Part shown: piece after piece, positions 55,746-64,000 of the stretch
Layout: every line of letters starts with the position of its first letter
Numbering within the stretch: position 1 is the first letter of the stretch
Assembly: GCA_947259405.1 (NCBI GenBank)
Contig: CAMYLY010000010.1
Span: 42,142 to 106,141 of the forward strand
Direction of reading: 5' to 3'
Origin: an uncultured Gemmatimonadales bacterium
GTDB lineage: Bacteria > Gemmatimonadota > Gemmatimonadetes > Gemmatimonadales > GWC2-71-9
Length of the DNA: 64,000 nt
Program-made: the position numbers and the translations under genes
The notes under the pieces: generated by a model
Told to the model about the DNA's origin: nothing
What the model saw: only the letters and a program-made list of their open reading frames with translations
Database searches by the model: none

Positions 55746-56186
55746 GTGGCTAATGGCGCTCCCCAGAGTTTTCAGAATCACACGCGGTGGGTCCCCATGT
55801 ATCACTTCGTTGCCTCGGCGCTGTTGATTCTCAACCTTGGCTATGCGGTAGCCGGCTTCATACGTCAGGTGTCGTTCGGCACTGTCGTGCAGTTGCTGTT
55901 GGCCGTCGCGCTCCTGATCATCTTCTTCTATTCGCGGGCGTTCGCGCTGGCGGTACAGGATCGGCTGATTCGCCTCGAGGAACGGCTACGGATGGAGCGA
56001 TTGTTCCCGGGCGACCTCAGGGATCGGATTTCCGAGCTGTCGATTCCGCAGATGATCGGGCTTCGCTTCGCCAGCGATGGTGAACTGGCGGACCTCACGC
56101 GCAAAGTGCTCGATGAGAAGATCGAGAATCGCACCGAGGTCAAGAAGCTGATTAAGACCTGGCGGCCGGATAACGCCCGCGCCTAG
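55746..56186 (+). CDS. DUF6526-like two-TM protein
   Basis: FQNHTRWVPMYHFVASALLILNLGYAV...RAFALAVQDRLIRLEERLRMERLFP; GTG start inferred. Confidence 0.75.
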   Translation: MANGAPQSFQNHTRWVPMYHFVASALLILNLGYAVAGFIRQVSFGTVVQLLLAVALLIIFFYSRAFALAVQDRLIRLEERLRMERLFPGDLRDRISELSIPQMIGLRFASDGELADLTRKVLDEKIENRTEVKKLIKTWRPDNARA

Positions 56187-56233
56187 GTCCACCCCAGCGT
56201 CTGCTCTCCACTCACGAGCCCGAGGAACGCACC

Positions 56234-57652
56234 ATGTCCAACTCGAGAATTCGCCGAGGATCCTTGTCCCTCCTTGCGTTCGCCGCGCTCGCGCTCGGGT
56301 GCAGCGATGGCTACGACGTCGTCATAGCGAACGGCCGGGTGATGGATCCCGCCTCAGGGCTCGACGCAATGCGGAGTATCGGGATCACGGATGGTCGCAT
56401 TGCGATCATCACGGATGAACAACTCCAGGGCGAGCGAGTGGTGGATGCATTGGGGTTGGTGGTAGCCCCGGGGTTCGTCGATTTGCACCAGCACGGCCAG
56501 GATGACGAAGCACTGCGCCCCAAGGCGCTGGACGGCGTGACCACAGTCTTCGAGCTCGAGGTGGGTACCGGGGACGTGGCCGGATGGTATGCGGAGCGCG
56601 AGCCAGGGCAGTTCGTCAACTACGGAGTGAGTATCGGCCATATCCCTGTTCGCATGGTGGTCATGGGCGACGAGGGTGATTGGCTGCCCAGTGGACCAGG
56701 CGGAAATGCCGAGGCGTCAGGGCAGCAGGTCGCCGAGATGGAGCGCCGGATCGAGGAGGGCCTCGAGCAGGGCGCGGCTGGCGTAGGCTTCGGGTTGGCC
56801 TATACGCCGGCGGCCACGACCGATGAGTTCGAGGCGATGCTACGGGTGGCGCAGCGCCACAGCGCCGCAGCCTTTATTCACGTGCGCGGCGGCCTCTCGG
56901 GGCTACGGGAGGCGATTGCATCCGCGGCCAATACGAACACGGCGCTGCATGTCGTGCATGCCAATTCCAGCGGCGACGCGCAAACCGCCGAGTTCCTTGC
57001 GCTGATTGACCGCGCACGATCCAACGGGCAGGATGTCACAACGGAGGCGTATCCCTACAGTGCGGGGAATACGCGCATCGAGTCCGCGCTATTCGACGAC
57101 TGGGAGTCCTGGCCGGATGACCGGTTCCAGATCCACCAATGGGTGGCCACCGGCGAACGCCTGACCCGTGAGACCTTTGGGGAGTATCGCGCCGTCGGCG
57201 GCAGCGTCATCATCCATAGCCGCACCGAAGATCTGACCCGAACGGCCATCGCCAGCCCACTGACGATGATCGCCAGTGACGGTAGTCGGGTGCGCAATGG
57301 ACAAGGACACCCGCGCAGCGCCGGCACGTATGCCAGGGTGCTCGGCAAGTATGTACGCGAGGAAGGGCTGGTGGACCTGATGGATGCGTTGCGGCGCATG
57401 ACGATTGCCCCCGCGCAGCGACTCGAGGCACGCGTGCCGGCCATGGCACGCAAAGGTCGGTTGGCCGACGGAGCGGACGCCGATATCACAGTGTTCGATC
57501 CCGCAACGGTCCTCGACCGGTCGACCTACACTAGCGGCACGCTGCCGTCAGAAGGAATCGAGTACGTGCTGGTGAACGGTGTATTCGTCGTCGATGGTGG
57601 CGAGTTCGTGGAAGGCGTTCGACCCGGAAAGGCTGTCCGCGCTCCGAATTAG
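56234..57652 (+). CDS. N-acyl-D-amino-acid deacylase-like amidohydrolase, lipoprotein
   Basis: LALGCSDGYDVVIANGRVMDPASGLDAMRSIGI, GFVDLHQHGQD, VTTEAYPYSAG. Confidence 0.88.
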   Translation: MSNSRIRRGSLSLLAFAALALGCSDGYDVVIANGRVMDPASGLDAMRSIGITDGRIAIITDEQLQGERVVDALGLVVAPGFVDLHQHGQDDEALRPKALDGVTTVFELEVGTGDVAGWYAEREPGQFVNYGVSIGHIPVRMVVMGDEGDWLPSGPGGNAEASGQQVAEMERRIEEGLEQGAAGVGFGLAYTPAATTDEFEAMLRVAQRHSAAAFIHVRGGLSGLREAIASAANTNTALHVVHANSSGDAQTAEFLALIDRARSNGQDVTTEAYPYSAGNTRIESALFDDWESWPDDRFQIHQWVATGERLTRETFGEYRAVGGSVIIHSRTEDLTRTAIASPLTMIASDGSRVRNGQGHPRSAGTYARVLGKYVREEGLVDLMDALRRMTIAPAQRLEARVPAMARKGRLADGADADITVFDPATVLDRSTYTSGTLPSEGIEYVLVNGVFVVDGGEFVEGVRPGKAVRAPN

Positions 57653-57671
57653 ACCGCCCTTCCGCCCCACG

Positions 57672-58907
57672 CTAGCCTTCCTCTGGTGTCCCTTCGAGCA
57701 CGAAGGCCCCGAGCACATGGCGGTTCGGGGCGGTGTACGTTTCGTTGTCCTGCGTATCGACGATGACACTACCATTCCTCGCTGAGACAAGTAGGTAGCG
57801 ATCACCAATCCATTGGCAGCGTCCGGGCCGGTTCGTCGCCAAGTCTGTGGGCGCCACGTCCAGGATCTCGTCGAAGACGACCTTCTCGTTGTCACCGTCG
57901 CGCACGACCACCTGACGCGACACATACGCCTGTACGCCGGTGCTCCGCGCGTACGCCCGCTCATGGGCAATCCGTCTGGAGTCAGGTGACCAGCACGCTG
58001 CGAAATCGCTCGGCACGCCAAGGTCTTTTTCTTCGGCGACAAACGCGTGGTCGTTGGAGCGGATGTCGTAGGTCACGACATGCGACGTGTTGGCCCATCG
58101 CAGCGACATCACCTCGTAGGCGACGTGGTTGCCGTCCGGGGATAGGATGGCGTGCCTGGGCCGGCCCTGGTAATCGGCCACGGTGCGTTCGTTTGCCCCG
58201 TTGTAGCTTGCCACGAACAATTCTGGAATCACTTGGGAGTCGCGCCGGTTCGTGAACTGCACGGACCGCTCCCGGAAGTAGCTCACGCGACGGCCGTTCT
58301 CCGCGTACGCCATCTCCTGGTTGCGCGCTTTGCGAAATGTGGCGAGTGTCGCGCAGCCGCTCGTGTTCACCGCATAGAAATTCGTGGCGTCATGCACGAT
58401 GACCTCAGTCGCTGAACGCCAGGCCTCAAAGCGATTCGACGCACGGCATCCGATGTTCTGCACGGCGCCATCAGGACCGACGACCAGGACACCGCCACCG
58501 TCGGCTGACCGAAAGCCGAGGCCGAGCCGTGTTCCATCGGTGGACCACGCCATCGTGTAGGTCGTCGCGGCCAGGCCACGATGGATTTCACTCGTCGTCC
58601 CTGACGGAGCAGCAATGACGACGACCCGACTCGAATCGCCATGTTGGAATGCGACTGCAGTCTGGTCGCCAGTGCGATTCACCGCCGAAGCCAAGATCGT
58701 GTCTACCTGCGTGACCGTGACGGCTCTCCCCAGCCTGGTGTCCAGAAACCCGACCTGGCCACCGTCACGATAGACGTACGCGTAGTTGTCACCGGATAGT
58801 GGGGCATCGACCGACGGGGTCGGCAGACCTTCCGGGGCGCCAGCCGCGCACGCCGCCGTGACTAAGACGATGAACAGAATGGGGGTGCGATGCGGACGTC
58901 GGGCCAT
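57672..58907 (-). CDS. TolB-like beta-propeller lipoprotein
   Basis: Lipobox VLVTAACAA; blades AWSTDGTRLGLGF, ILSPDGNHVAYEV, CWSPDSRRIAHE. Confidence 0.7.
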   Translation of the reverse strand: MARRPHRTPILFIVLVTAACAAGAPEGLPTPSVDAPLSGDNYAYVYRDGGQVGFLDTRLGRAVTVTQVDTILASAVNRTGDQTAVAFQHGDSSRVVVIAAPSGTTSEIHRGLAATTYTMAWSTDGTRLGLGFRSADGGGVLVVGPDGAVQNIGCRASNRFEAWRSATEVIVHDATNFYAVNTSGCATLATFRKARNQEMAYAENGRRVSYFRERSVQFTNRRDSQVIPELFVASYNGANERTVADYQGRPRHAILSPDGNHVAYEVMSLRWANTSHVVTYDIRSNDHAFVAEEKDLGVPSDFAACWSPDSRRIAHERAYARSTGVQAYVSRQVVVRDGDNEKVVFDEILDVAPTDLATNRPGRCQWIGDRYLLVSARNGSVIVDTQDNETYTAPNRHVLGAFVLEGTPEEG

Positions 58908-59029
58908 AGGATGGTTCGTTGCGAGTTCGAGTATGAGAGAGAATACCCGCCGCGAAGCGGGGCGTTCAGGCGGGCAGCAGTTTAGTCGGTTGTCACTGAG
59001 CCGCCAACTGTCACGGCGGAGACCACGGA

Positions 59030-59059
59030 AAACGCCGGCCTCCTCGGAGGCCGGCGTTT
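59030..59059 (-). terminator. Rho-independent terminator
   Basis: AAACGCCGGCCTCC-TC-GGAGGCCGGCGTTT perfect stem downstream of LVIVD gene. Confidence 0.8.
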
Positions 59060-59085
59060 GGCACACCATGGACCGGACCGGGGCG

Positions 59086-60360
59086 TCAGTTGCCGCCCCT
59101 GCCTCCTGACTGGTTCTGGTGCACGATCTTGATGATGTGCAAGCCGCCCGTCCCGGTTGCCGAGAAGGCCAGATTGCCCTTGCCACCCACGAAGTTCGCG
59201 GATTCGCCGTCCGGGAAGATCACGTTGCCCAGGCGCTGCAGCTGCAGGTCGCTGGCGGCGAGATCGGCACCGGCCTCGACGTTCGTATTGGCTCGCACAA
59301 CCTGGAGGCCGGCACCCCCGTTTGCCATAAACACGAGGTTGCCCTGGAGTGAGACCGCGTTCGTGACCTCAAATTCCGGATCCAGCCCTTCGATGTCCGG
59401 AACGGGGACATTGGCGACCACGGTGCCGTTGTCCATATCGACCACGCGGAGGCCTTCGTCGCCGGCGGCGTAGAACGCGAGGCCTCGCGCGACTTGAACG
59501 GTAGCCTTTGATTCCGGGATGTTGGCTCCACCGGTCTCAAAGGTCCGCAAGAGGCTCCCGCTTGCGCCGTCGAACACATGGAGCGCACCAGGCGTCCCCC
59601 GCATCACGATGACGGTCGCACCGCGGGCATCTACGGCTCGGGCATCGGGGATCGCGCTGAACCACTGGAGTTCGAGCGTCTCGCGGTCGTACGCTGAAAT
59701 GCCGCCGTCGAGGTCGCCCGATGTCACATATACGGTCTCGCCCTGGACCACCACGCCGGTGCCCGCATAGCTTGGCAGGTCAATACGTCGCGACTCGTCG
59801 GTCAGACCTTCCCGGACGTGCAACGTCTCGAGCGTGGCCGGCGAGCTGAAGGCGCCGTCGCTCGTGGCTTCAGCGAGGAACACAGTATTGCTGTGCAGGT
59901 CGAGGGCTGAGACGTCGGTGTCGGTGAAAATGGCGCCCGCTACGAGCGTCACGTCATCGGGATCGGTGATATCGAAGATGTCGGCACCGCCGGCGCGATC
60001 GGGTCCCTGGACGTTATAGGATACCAGCACTCGGTTACCCCGGACGACGATATGTGTCGCCTGGAGCGTGATGTCCCGCACGACCGGCGGATCGACAGTC
60101 GCGATCAGGAAGAGCTTGAAAACGTCGCCGTCCCGATCACCAGGCGCGGGCCCGCCGCGCAGCTGCGCTGTGGTCTGCTCAACGGCGAGCTCGACCATGG
60201 TCGGGGCGAAACGCTGCGCGAGCACCGCAGGATCGTTCTCGACCACGACGCGATCGGCCGAGCCGTCGAGCATCGACGAATCTGTGAACGGGTTGAAATC
60301 GGAGCATCCTGCCAGCGCGAACGCGCCGAAAAAGAGACCGAGACAGAGGCGTTTCGTCAT
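59086..60360 (-). CDS. LVIVD/beta-propeller repeat lipoprotein
   Basis: Lipobox FALAGCSDF; repeated strand pattern VRDITLQATHIVVRGNRVLVSYNVQGPDRAGGADIFDITDPDDVTLV. Confidence 0.75.
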   Translation of the reverse strand: MTKRLCLGLFFGAFALAGCSDFNPFTDSSMLDGSADRVVVENDPAVLAQRFAPTMVELAVEQTTAQLRGGPAPGDRDGDVFKLFLIATVDPPVVRDITLQATHIVVRGNRVLVSYNVQGPDRAGGADIFDITDPDDVTLVAGAIFTDTDVSALDLHSNTVFLAEATSDGAFSSPATLETLHVREGLTDESRRIDLPSYAGTGVVVQGETVYVTSGDLDGGISAYDRETLELQWFSAIPDARAVDARGATVIVMRGTPGALHVFDGASGSLLRTFETGGANIPESKATVQVARGLAFYAAGDEGLRVVDMDNGTVVANVPVPDIEGLDPEFEVTNAVSLQGNLVFMANGGAGLQVVRANTNVEAGADLAASDLQLQRLGNVIFPDGESANFVGGKGNLAFSATGTGGLHIIKIVHQNQSGGRGGN

Positions 60361-60613
60361 GAACTCCAATCCGGATTACGAGTGACGTCTACCATCACCC
60401 ATCTATGTGCAATCGTCATGCCGGTACTGGTAGACGTGATTTGGGTCACATGCCCTGTGATGCAGGCGTAACTCGAGGGTCCAACGCTGCCGGTGGATCC
60501 ACTTTGGCATGGTGTAACGTAGAAGGTTCCCGTTTCGAAACACAGGGTGGTGAGGAGCGGGGTATAGAAGGGATAGAGGTGATAGATCACTCTTGGGTGA
60601 GAGGGATGCCTAC

Positions 60614-61251
60614 ATGACACTTCGGGCTCGGTTGGGAATGGCGACGCTTATGCTCGCCATGAGCCCGCTGACCTTGTGTGCTCAACGCGAGGTGATGGGA
60701 CGACCATCGTTTCCGATACGCTTCCGGTCGCTCAGCTCGAATTCGACAGTGTGCTCACATACGTCGGTACGCAGACAATCATGCTATCGGCGACCACGCG
60801 TGCCGAGCAGCATTTTCTCGTCGAGGCCGACGGGTCGCGCATTAGGAGGCTGTTCTGGGTCCAGTTCGAGGGCAAGGTCGGCGGCTCGGGCACATATGAC
60901 TATTCCCGTGATCCGACCATCGAGATCGACGGTCGACCGTTTCACACGAACTTCCGCTTCTACCCGACGCCGGACTTCGCGGGACGGGCAGGGTCCGACG
61001 GTGATCAGGCGCAACAGCTCCTCGAGGGTGCGGGGTATGTGCTCGGCGCCGATCTCGCGCGAGTGCGGTTGGTGTAGCTCTTGGACTCGCCAGCGCGAAA
61101 CGAACTGATGATCATCTACTTGGAGGATCTGGCCGATCACGGTCTGACGGTCGTCGATCTGGAGCAGAGTCCGGAGCGGTGGGAGGAGTTGCGGGTGCGG
61201 GTACTGGAACGGGCCCTGAGTGGGTTGAGGGTCGCTTCCAGCGCACCATGA
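60614..61251 (+). pseudogene. Exported hypothetical protein gene with frameshift and premature stop
   Basis: Signal peptide MTLRARLGMATLMLAMSPLTLCAQ is in a different frame from the body (LPVAQLEFDSVLTYVG...LARVRLV); TAG at 61075-61077 is followed in frame by coding-like LLDSPARNELMIIYLEDLADHGLTVVDLEQSPERWEELRVRVLERALSGLRVASSAP*. Confidence 0.6.
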
Positions 61252-61446
61252 GCGAGTGCGGTCAAGGTGAGTTGTTAGTATCGGCCGACCTGCGCGCCGA
61301 TTGAGCTCGCAACCCGCCACTGCCCGCGAAACTTTTCTCCGGCCGATCCGTCATGCTTGGGGGTTGAGAGGGCTGCTGGAGCGTATTAGGTTGCCCCGAC
61401 GCAGGGATAGTCCAGCAACCAAGTCGCGAAGGGATATTTCTCGTAG

Positions 61447-61572
61447 ATGCGAACGCAAACCTTTACTGACCGCTCGGGTCCGCAGCGCCGCGTCTGGTTC
61501 ATTCCGGATGCGCTCATGGGGACCGGTGTGCCCAGGGGTGTCGCGTACGACGCCGCGGAGGGAGATCCCTAG
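61447..61572 (+). CDS. Putative 41-aa small protein (not in ORF track)
   Basis: Hand translation MRTQTFTDRSGPQRRVWFIPDALMGTGVPRGVAYDAAEGDP*; followed by a strong terminator. Confidence 0.4.
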   Translation: MRTQTFTDRSGPQRRVWFIPDALMGTGVPRGVAYDAAEGDP

Positions 61573-61599
61573 AAGGACTGGACGCCATCTGACGTGATC

Positions 61600-61648
61600 C
61601 GGCCTTCCGGTTGCTCCCCCCACCGCACCCGGAAGGCCGTTTGCTTTT
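61600..61648 (+). terminator. Terminator or attenuator upstream of ABC exporter
   Basis: CGGCCTTCCGG-N18-CCGGAAGGCCG followed by TTTGCTTTT. Confidence 0.7.
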
Positions 61649-61671
61649 GAACTCTGGCAAGGATCACGACA

Positions 61672-63951
61672 ATGAGCACGCAGCAATACACCGCAGATAA
61701 GCAGATCATCCAACGGTACACGGATCAGCCGATTCGGATGCCGGCGGCGCTGCGTGCGCAGATCGAGGCGGCCTGGGGTGGGCAGTCCGTGCAGCTCTAC
61801 GCGTTCCTCGACCTGGATTCGCAGTACCGGCTCGGGGACCGGTGGATCGCGGTCGGGCCGACCCACATCGCTGTCGCGGAACAGGACAGCGTGGTGGGCG
61901 ATTGGCTCATCGACCTCGTGTCTCGGGCGCGCGTGCGCGGCCTGCTCGAGGCGCCGATGCTGAGCGGTAACGTGCTGTGGATCCTGGCCGGTCCGGGTGA
62001 AGCAGCACTTGCCGTGCTTCGGTATACCAACCGACAGCGCCGAGCCGTCGAGAACGTGAAGTTCGTGCTCGAGCAACAGCTGGAGGGGCGCGACGTCCCG
62101 ACGAGCGATCCGGACGTGGTGTATGCCGGGAGCGTCGCCGGTCCGGTACGTGACGCCCAAGCGTTGGTGGCTGGCCATCGGATGACCGTGATCTGGCGCT
62201 TGCTTTCGTACCTCAGGCCCTATCGGAAGCAGGTCACGATCGGCATGGCGGCGGCGACGCTCATCACATTGGTGAGCCTGATTCCGCCGTACGTCGCCGG
62301 CTATCTGGTAGATCGCGTGGTGCGTCCAGTGCAAGAGGGGACGCTTCCGCTCGAGACCGGCGCGACGATCGCCTGGGTGGCGGTCGGGGCAATTGCGATG
62401 GTGTACATCGTACGCCAGGTAGGCGCACTGATCCGGCTGCGCATGATGTCTGTGTTGGGTGAATTCGTGGCCCGGGACTTACGGACCGAGTTGTACGAAC
62501 ACCTGCAGCGACTCAGCCTGAGCTTTTACTCGCGCAAGAAGACAGGCAGCATCATCACGCGGGTGAGCTCGGATACCGATCGCCTTTGGGAGTTCCTGGC
62601 CTTTGGCGTGGTCGACGTTTCGCTGTCCGTGATCATGCTCGTCGGTCTGGGCGCCGTGTTGATCAGTCTGGACTGGCGGCTCGGGTTGGTCATGACGATC
62701 CCGGTACCGCTGTTCAGCTACGCCATCTTCCTGCACGGCGAGCGGATTCAGGATCTGTTTGTCCGTGCGTGGCGCAAATGGTCGCGCGTGACGGACGTGC
62801 TCTCCGATACGATCCCGGGGATGCGCGTGGTCAAGGCCTTCAACCAGGAAGGGAGGGAGCAACAGCGGTTCAACGAGCGGAATAACGACGTGACGGACGA
62901 GTTCAACCGCATTCACCGCTTGTGGACGACGTTCTGGCCCAGCCTGATGTTCGCGGTGCACGGCACGACGGTGTTGGTGTGGGTGTTTGCCCTTCCTCGG
63001 CTGTTGGGGAGCGCGTTACAGCCGCCGTCGCTGTCGGCTGGGACGTTTGTGTCGTTTCTGCTCTATACGACGATGTTCATCGCGCCTATCGAGATCATTG
63101 GCCAGATGGCGCGGATCATGAACCGGGCGACGAGCTCGGCGCACCGAGTGTTCGAAGTGCTGGACACCGAACCGGAGATCGTGAGCGCTGCCAACCCGAT
63201 TCGGCTCGAGCCGATTCAGGGACAGGTCACGTTCGAGAACGTGACGTTCGGCTACGACGGCGTTCGTCAGGTGATCCGAGGAGTGAGTTTCGATGTCGCT
63301 CCCGGCGAGATGATTGGTCTTGTTGGTCCGTCCGGAGGTGGAAAGACGACGATCATCAACTTGATCGCACGGTTCCACGACGTGACGGGTGGCGTGGTGC
63401 GTATCGATGGGGTCGATCTCAGAGAGATCGATCTCGATTCGTACCGCCGACAGGTCGGCATCGTGTTGCAGGACCCGTATTTGTTTCACGGGACGGTGCT
63501 GGACAACATCCGGTATGGAACGCCGAAGGCGTCGCTGGAAGATGTGATTGCCGCTGCGAAAGCGGCGAACACGCACGACTTCGTCTGCGACCTGCCTCAC
63601 GGCTACGACACGATCGTTGGCGAGCGTGGCCAATCGCTGTCAGGCGGCGAGCGTCAACGGGTATCGATTGCTCGAGCGATCCTGCACGATCCGCGTGTCT
63701 TGATTTTGGATGAGGCGACGAGTGCGGTCGATACCGAGACCGAGCGCAACATCCAGGAAGCGATGGATCGCTTGGTGACCGGACGCACGGTGTTTGCCAT
63801 TGCCCACCGGCTTTCGACCTTGCGGAAGGCTTCTCGGCTCTTCGTGGTCGAGGATGGGAAGCTGCGGGAGAGCGGGACGCACCGTGAGCTCCTGCAGCGA
63901 GAGCATGGGAAGTACCGAAGGCTGTATCAGTTACAACAGGAGTTGGCCTAG
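61672..63951 (+). CDS. ABC exporter (fused permease/ATPase) with ~170-aa N-terminal extension
   Basis: Walker A GPSGGGKTT, signature LSGGERQRVSIARAIL, Walker B VLILDEATSAVD; TM domain follows a non-TM N-terminal segment. Confidence 0.94.
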   Translation: MSTQQYTADKQIIQRYTDQPIRMPAALRAQIEAAWGGQSVQLYAFLDLDSQYRLGDRWIAVGPTHIAVAEQDSVVGDWLIDLVSRARVRGLLEAPMLSGNVLWILAGPGEAALAVLRYTNRQRRAVENVKFVLEQQLEGRDVPTSDPDVVYAGSVAGPVRDAQALVAGHRMTVIWRLLSYLRPYRKQVTIGMAAATLITLVSLIPPYVAGYLVDRVVRPVQEGTLPLETGATIAWVAVGAIAMVYIVRQVGALIRLRMMSVLGEFVARDLRTELYEHLQRLSLSFYSRKKTGSIITRVSSDTDRLWEFLAFGVVDVSLSVIMLVGLGAVLISLDWRLGLVMTIPVPLFSYAIFLHGERIQDLFVRAWRKWSRVTDVLSDTIPGMRVVKAFNQEGREQQRFNERNNDVTDEFNRIHRLWTTFWPSLMFAVHGTTVLVWVFALPRLLGSALQPPSLSAGTFVSFLLYTTMFIAPIEIIGQMARIMNRATSSAHRVFEVLDTEPEIVSAANPIRLEPIQGQVTFENVTFGYDGVRQVIRGVSFDVAPGEMIGLVGPSGGGKTTIINLIARFHDVTGGVVRIDGVDLREIDLDSYRRQVGIVLQDPYLFHGTVLDNIRYGTPKASLEDVIAAAKAANTHDFVCDLPHGYDTIVGERGQSLSGGERQRVSIARAILHDPRVLILDEATSAVDTETERNIQEAMDRLVTGRTVFAIAHRLSTLRKASRLFVVEDGKLRESGTHRELLQREHGKYRRLYQLQQELA

Positions 63952-63962
63952 AAGGGCAGGCT

Positions 63963-63990
63963 GGATGCTGGGTGCGGGAAGCTGGGAACA
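63963..63990 (+). repeat. Heptamer-like repeat GGATGCT GGGTGCG GGAAGCT GGGAACA
   Basis: Four 7-nt units starting 12 nt after stop codon. Confidence 0.45.
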
Positions 63991-64000
63991 CTCCCAGCTT

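Noticed and set aside
60357-60620. 87-aa minus-strand ORF ending GTFYVTPCQSGSTGSVGPSSYACITGHVTQITSTSTGMTIAHRWVMVDVTRNPDWSS
   Set aside because: Looks faintly protein-like, possibly a remnant, but no recognisable family and it overlaps the promoter region of a divergent pair; not supportable.

Overview
This 64 kb window is high-GC, gene-dense bacterial chromosome. The gene repertoire (Tricorn/TolB-like amidohydrolases, many secreted peptidases, DUF4097, VPS10/BNR proteins) suggests Gemmatimonadota or a relative; that is inference from gene style, since no rRNA is present. I saw no tRNA, rRNA, CRISPR array, transposase, integrase or prophage genes. Two kinds of content dominate. (1) Exported catabolic enzymes: gamma-glutamyltransferase, two N-acyl-D-amino-acid deacylase-like amidohydrolases, M28, M24, M14 and M19 peptidases, beta-lactamase-fold serine hydrolases, GH16, CehA/McbA and VPS10/BNR proteins. 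(2) An envelope and signalling block at about 21.3-35.9 kb: BON/LysM, DUF937, PP2C phosphatase, two Ras/Rab-like small GTPases, MscL with a zinc ribbon, a TSP3-OmpA porin, an NtrC-type regulator, and a five-gene collinear set (degenerate Hpt-like protein, coiled-coil protein, membrane protein with a roadblock/longin-like cytoplasmic segment plus a C-terminal OmpA domain, small GTPase, histidine kinase). A TM-helix-repeat channel, DUF4332 and dodecin follow. The strongest candidate for an undescribed system is this GTPase / roadblock-like / OmpA / kinase operon, together with a GTPase-PP2C pair and -24/-12 (sigma-54) promoter matches upstream of neighbouring envelope genes. Other observations include a c-di-GMP locus at the left end, G-rich 7-8-mer repeats abutting stop codons, a 24-bp iterated repeat between divergent genes, a palindromic operator candidate, a two-lesion pseudogene, and two small ORFs absent from the supplied track. 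All family assignments are motif reading by eye; no database search was run.
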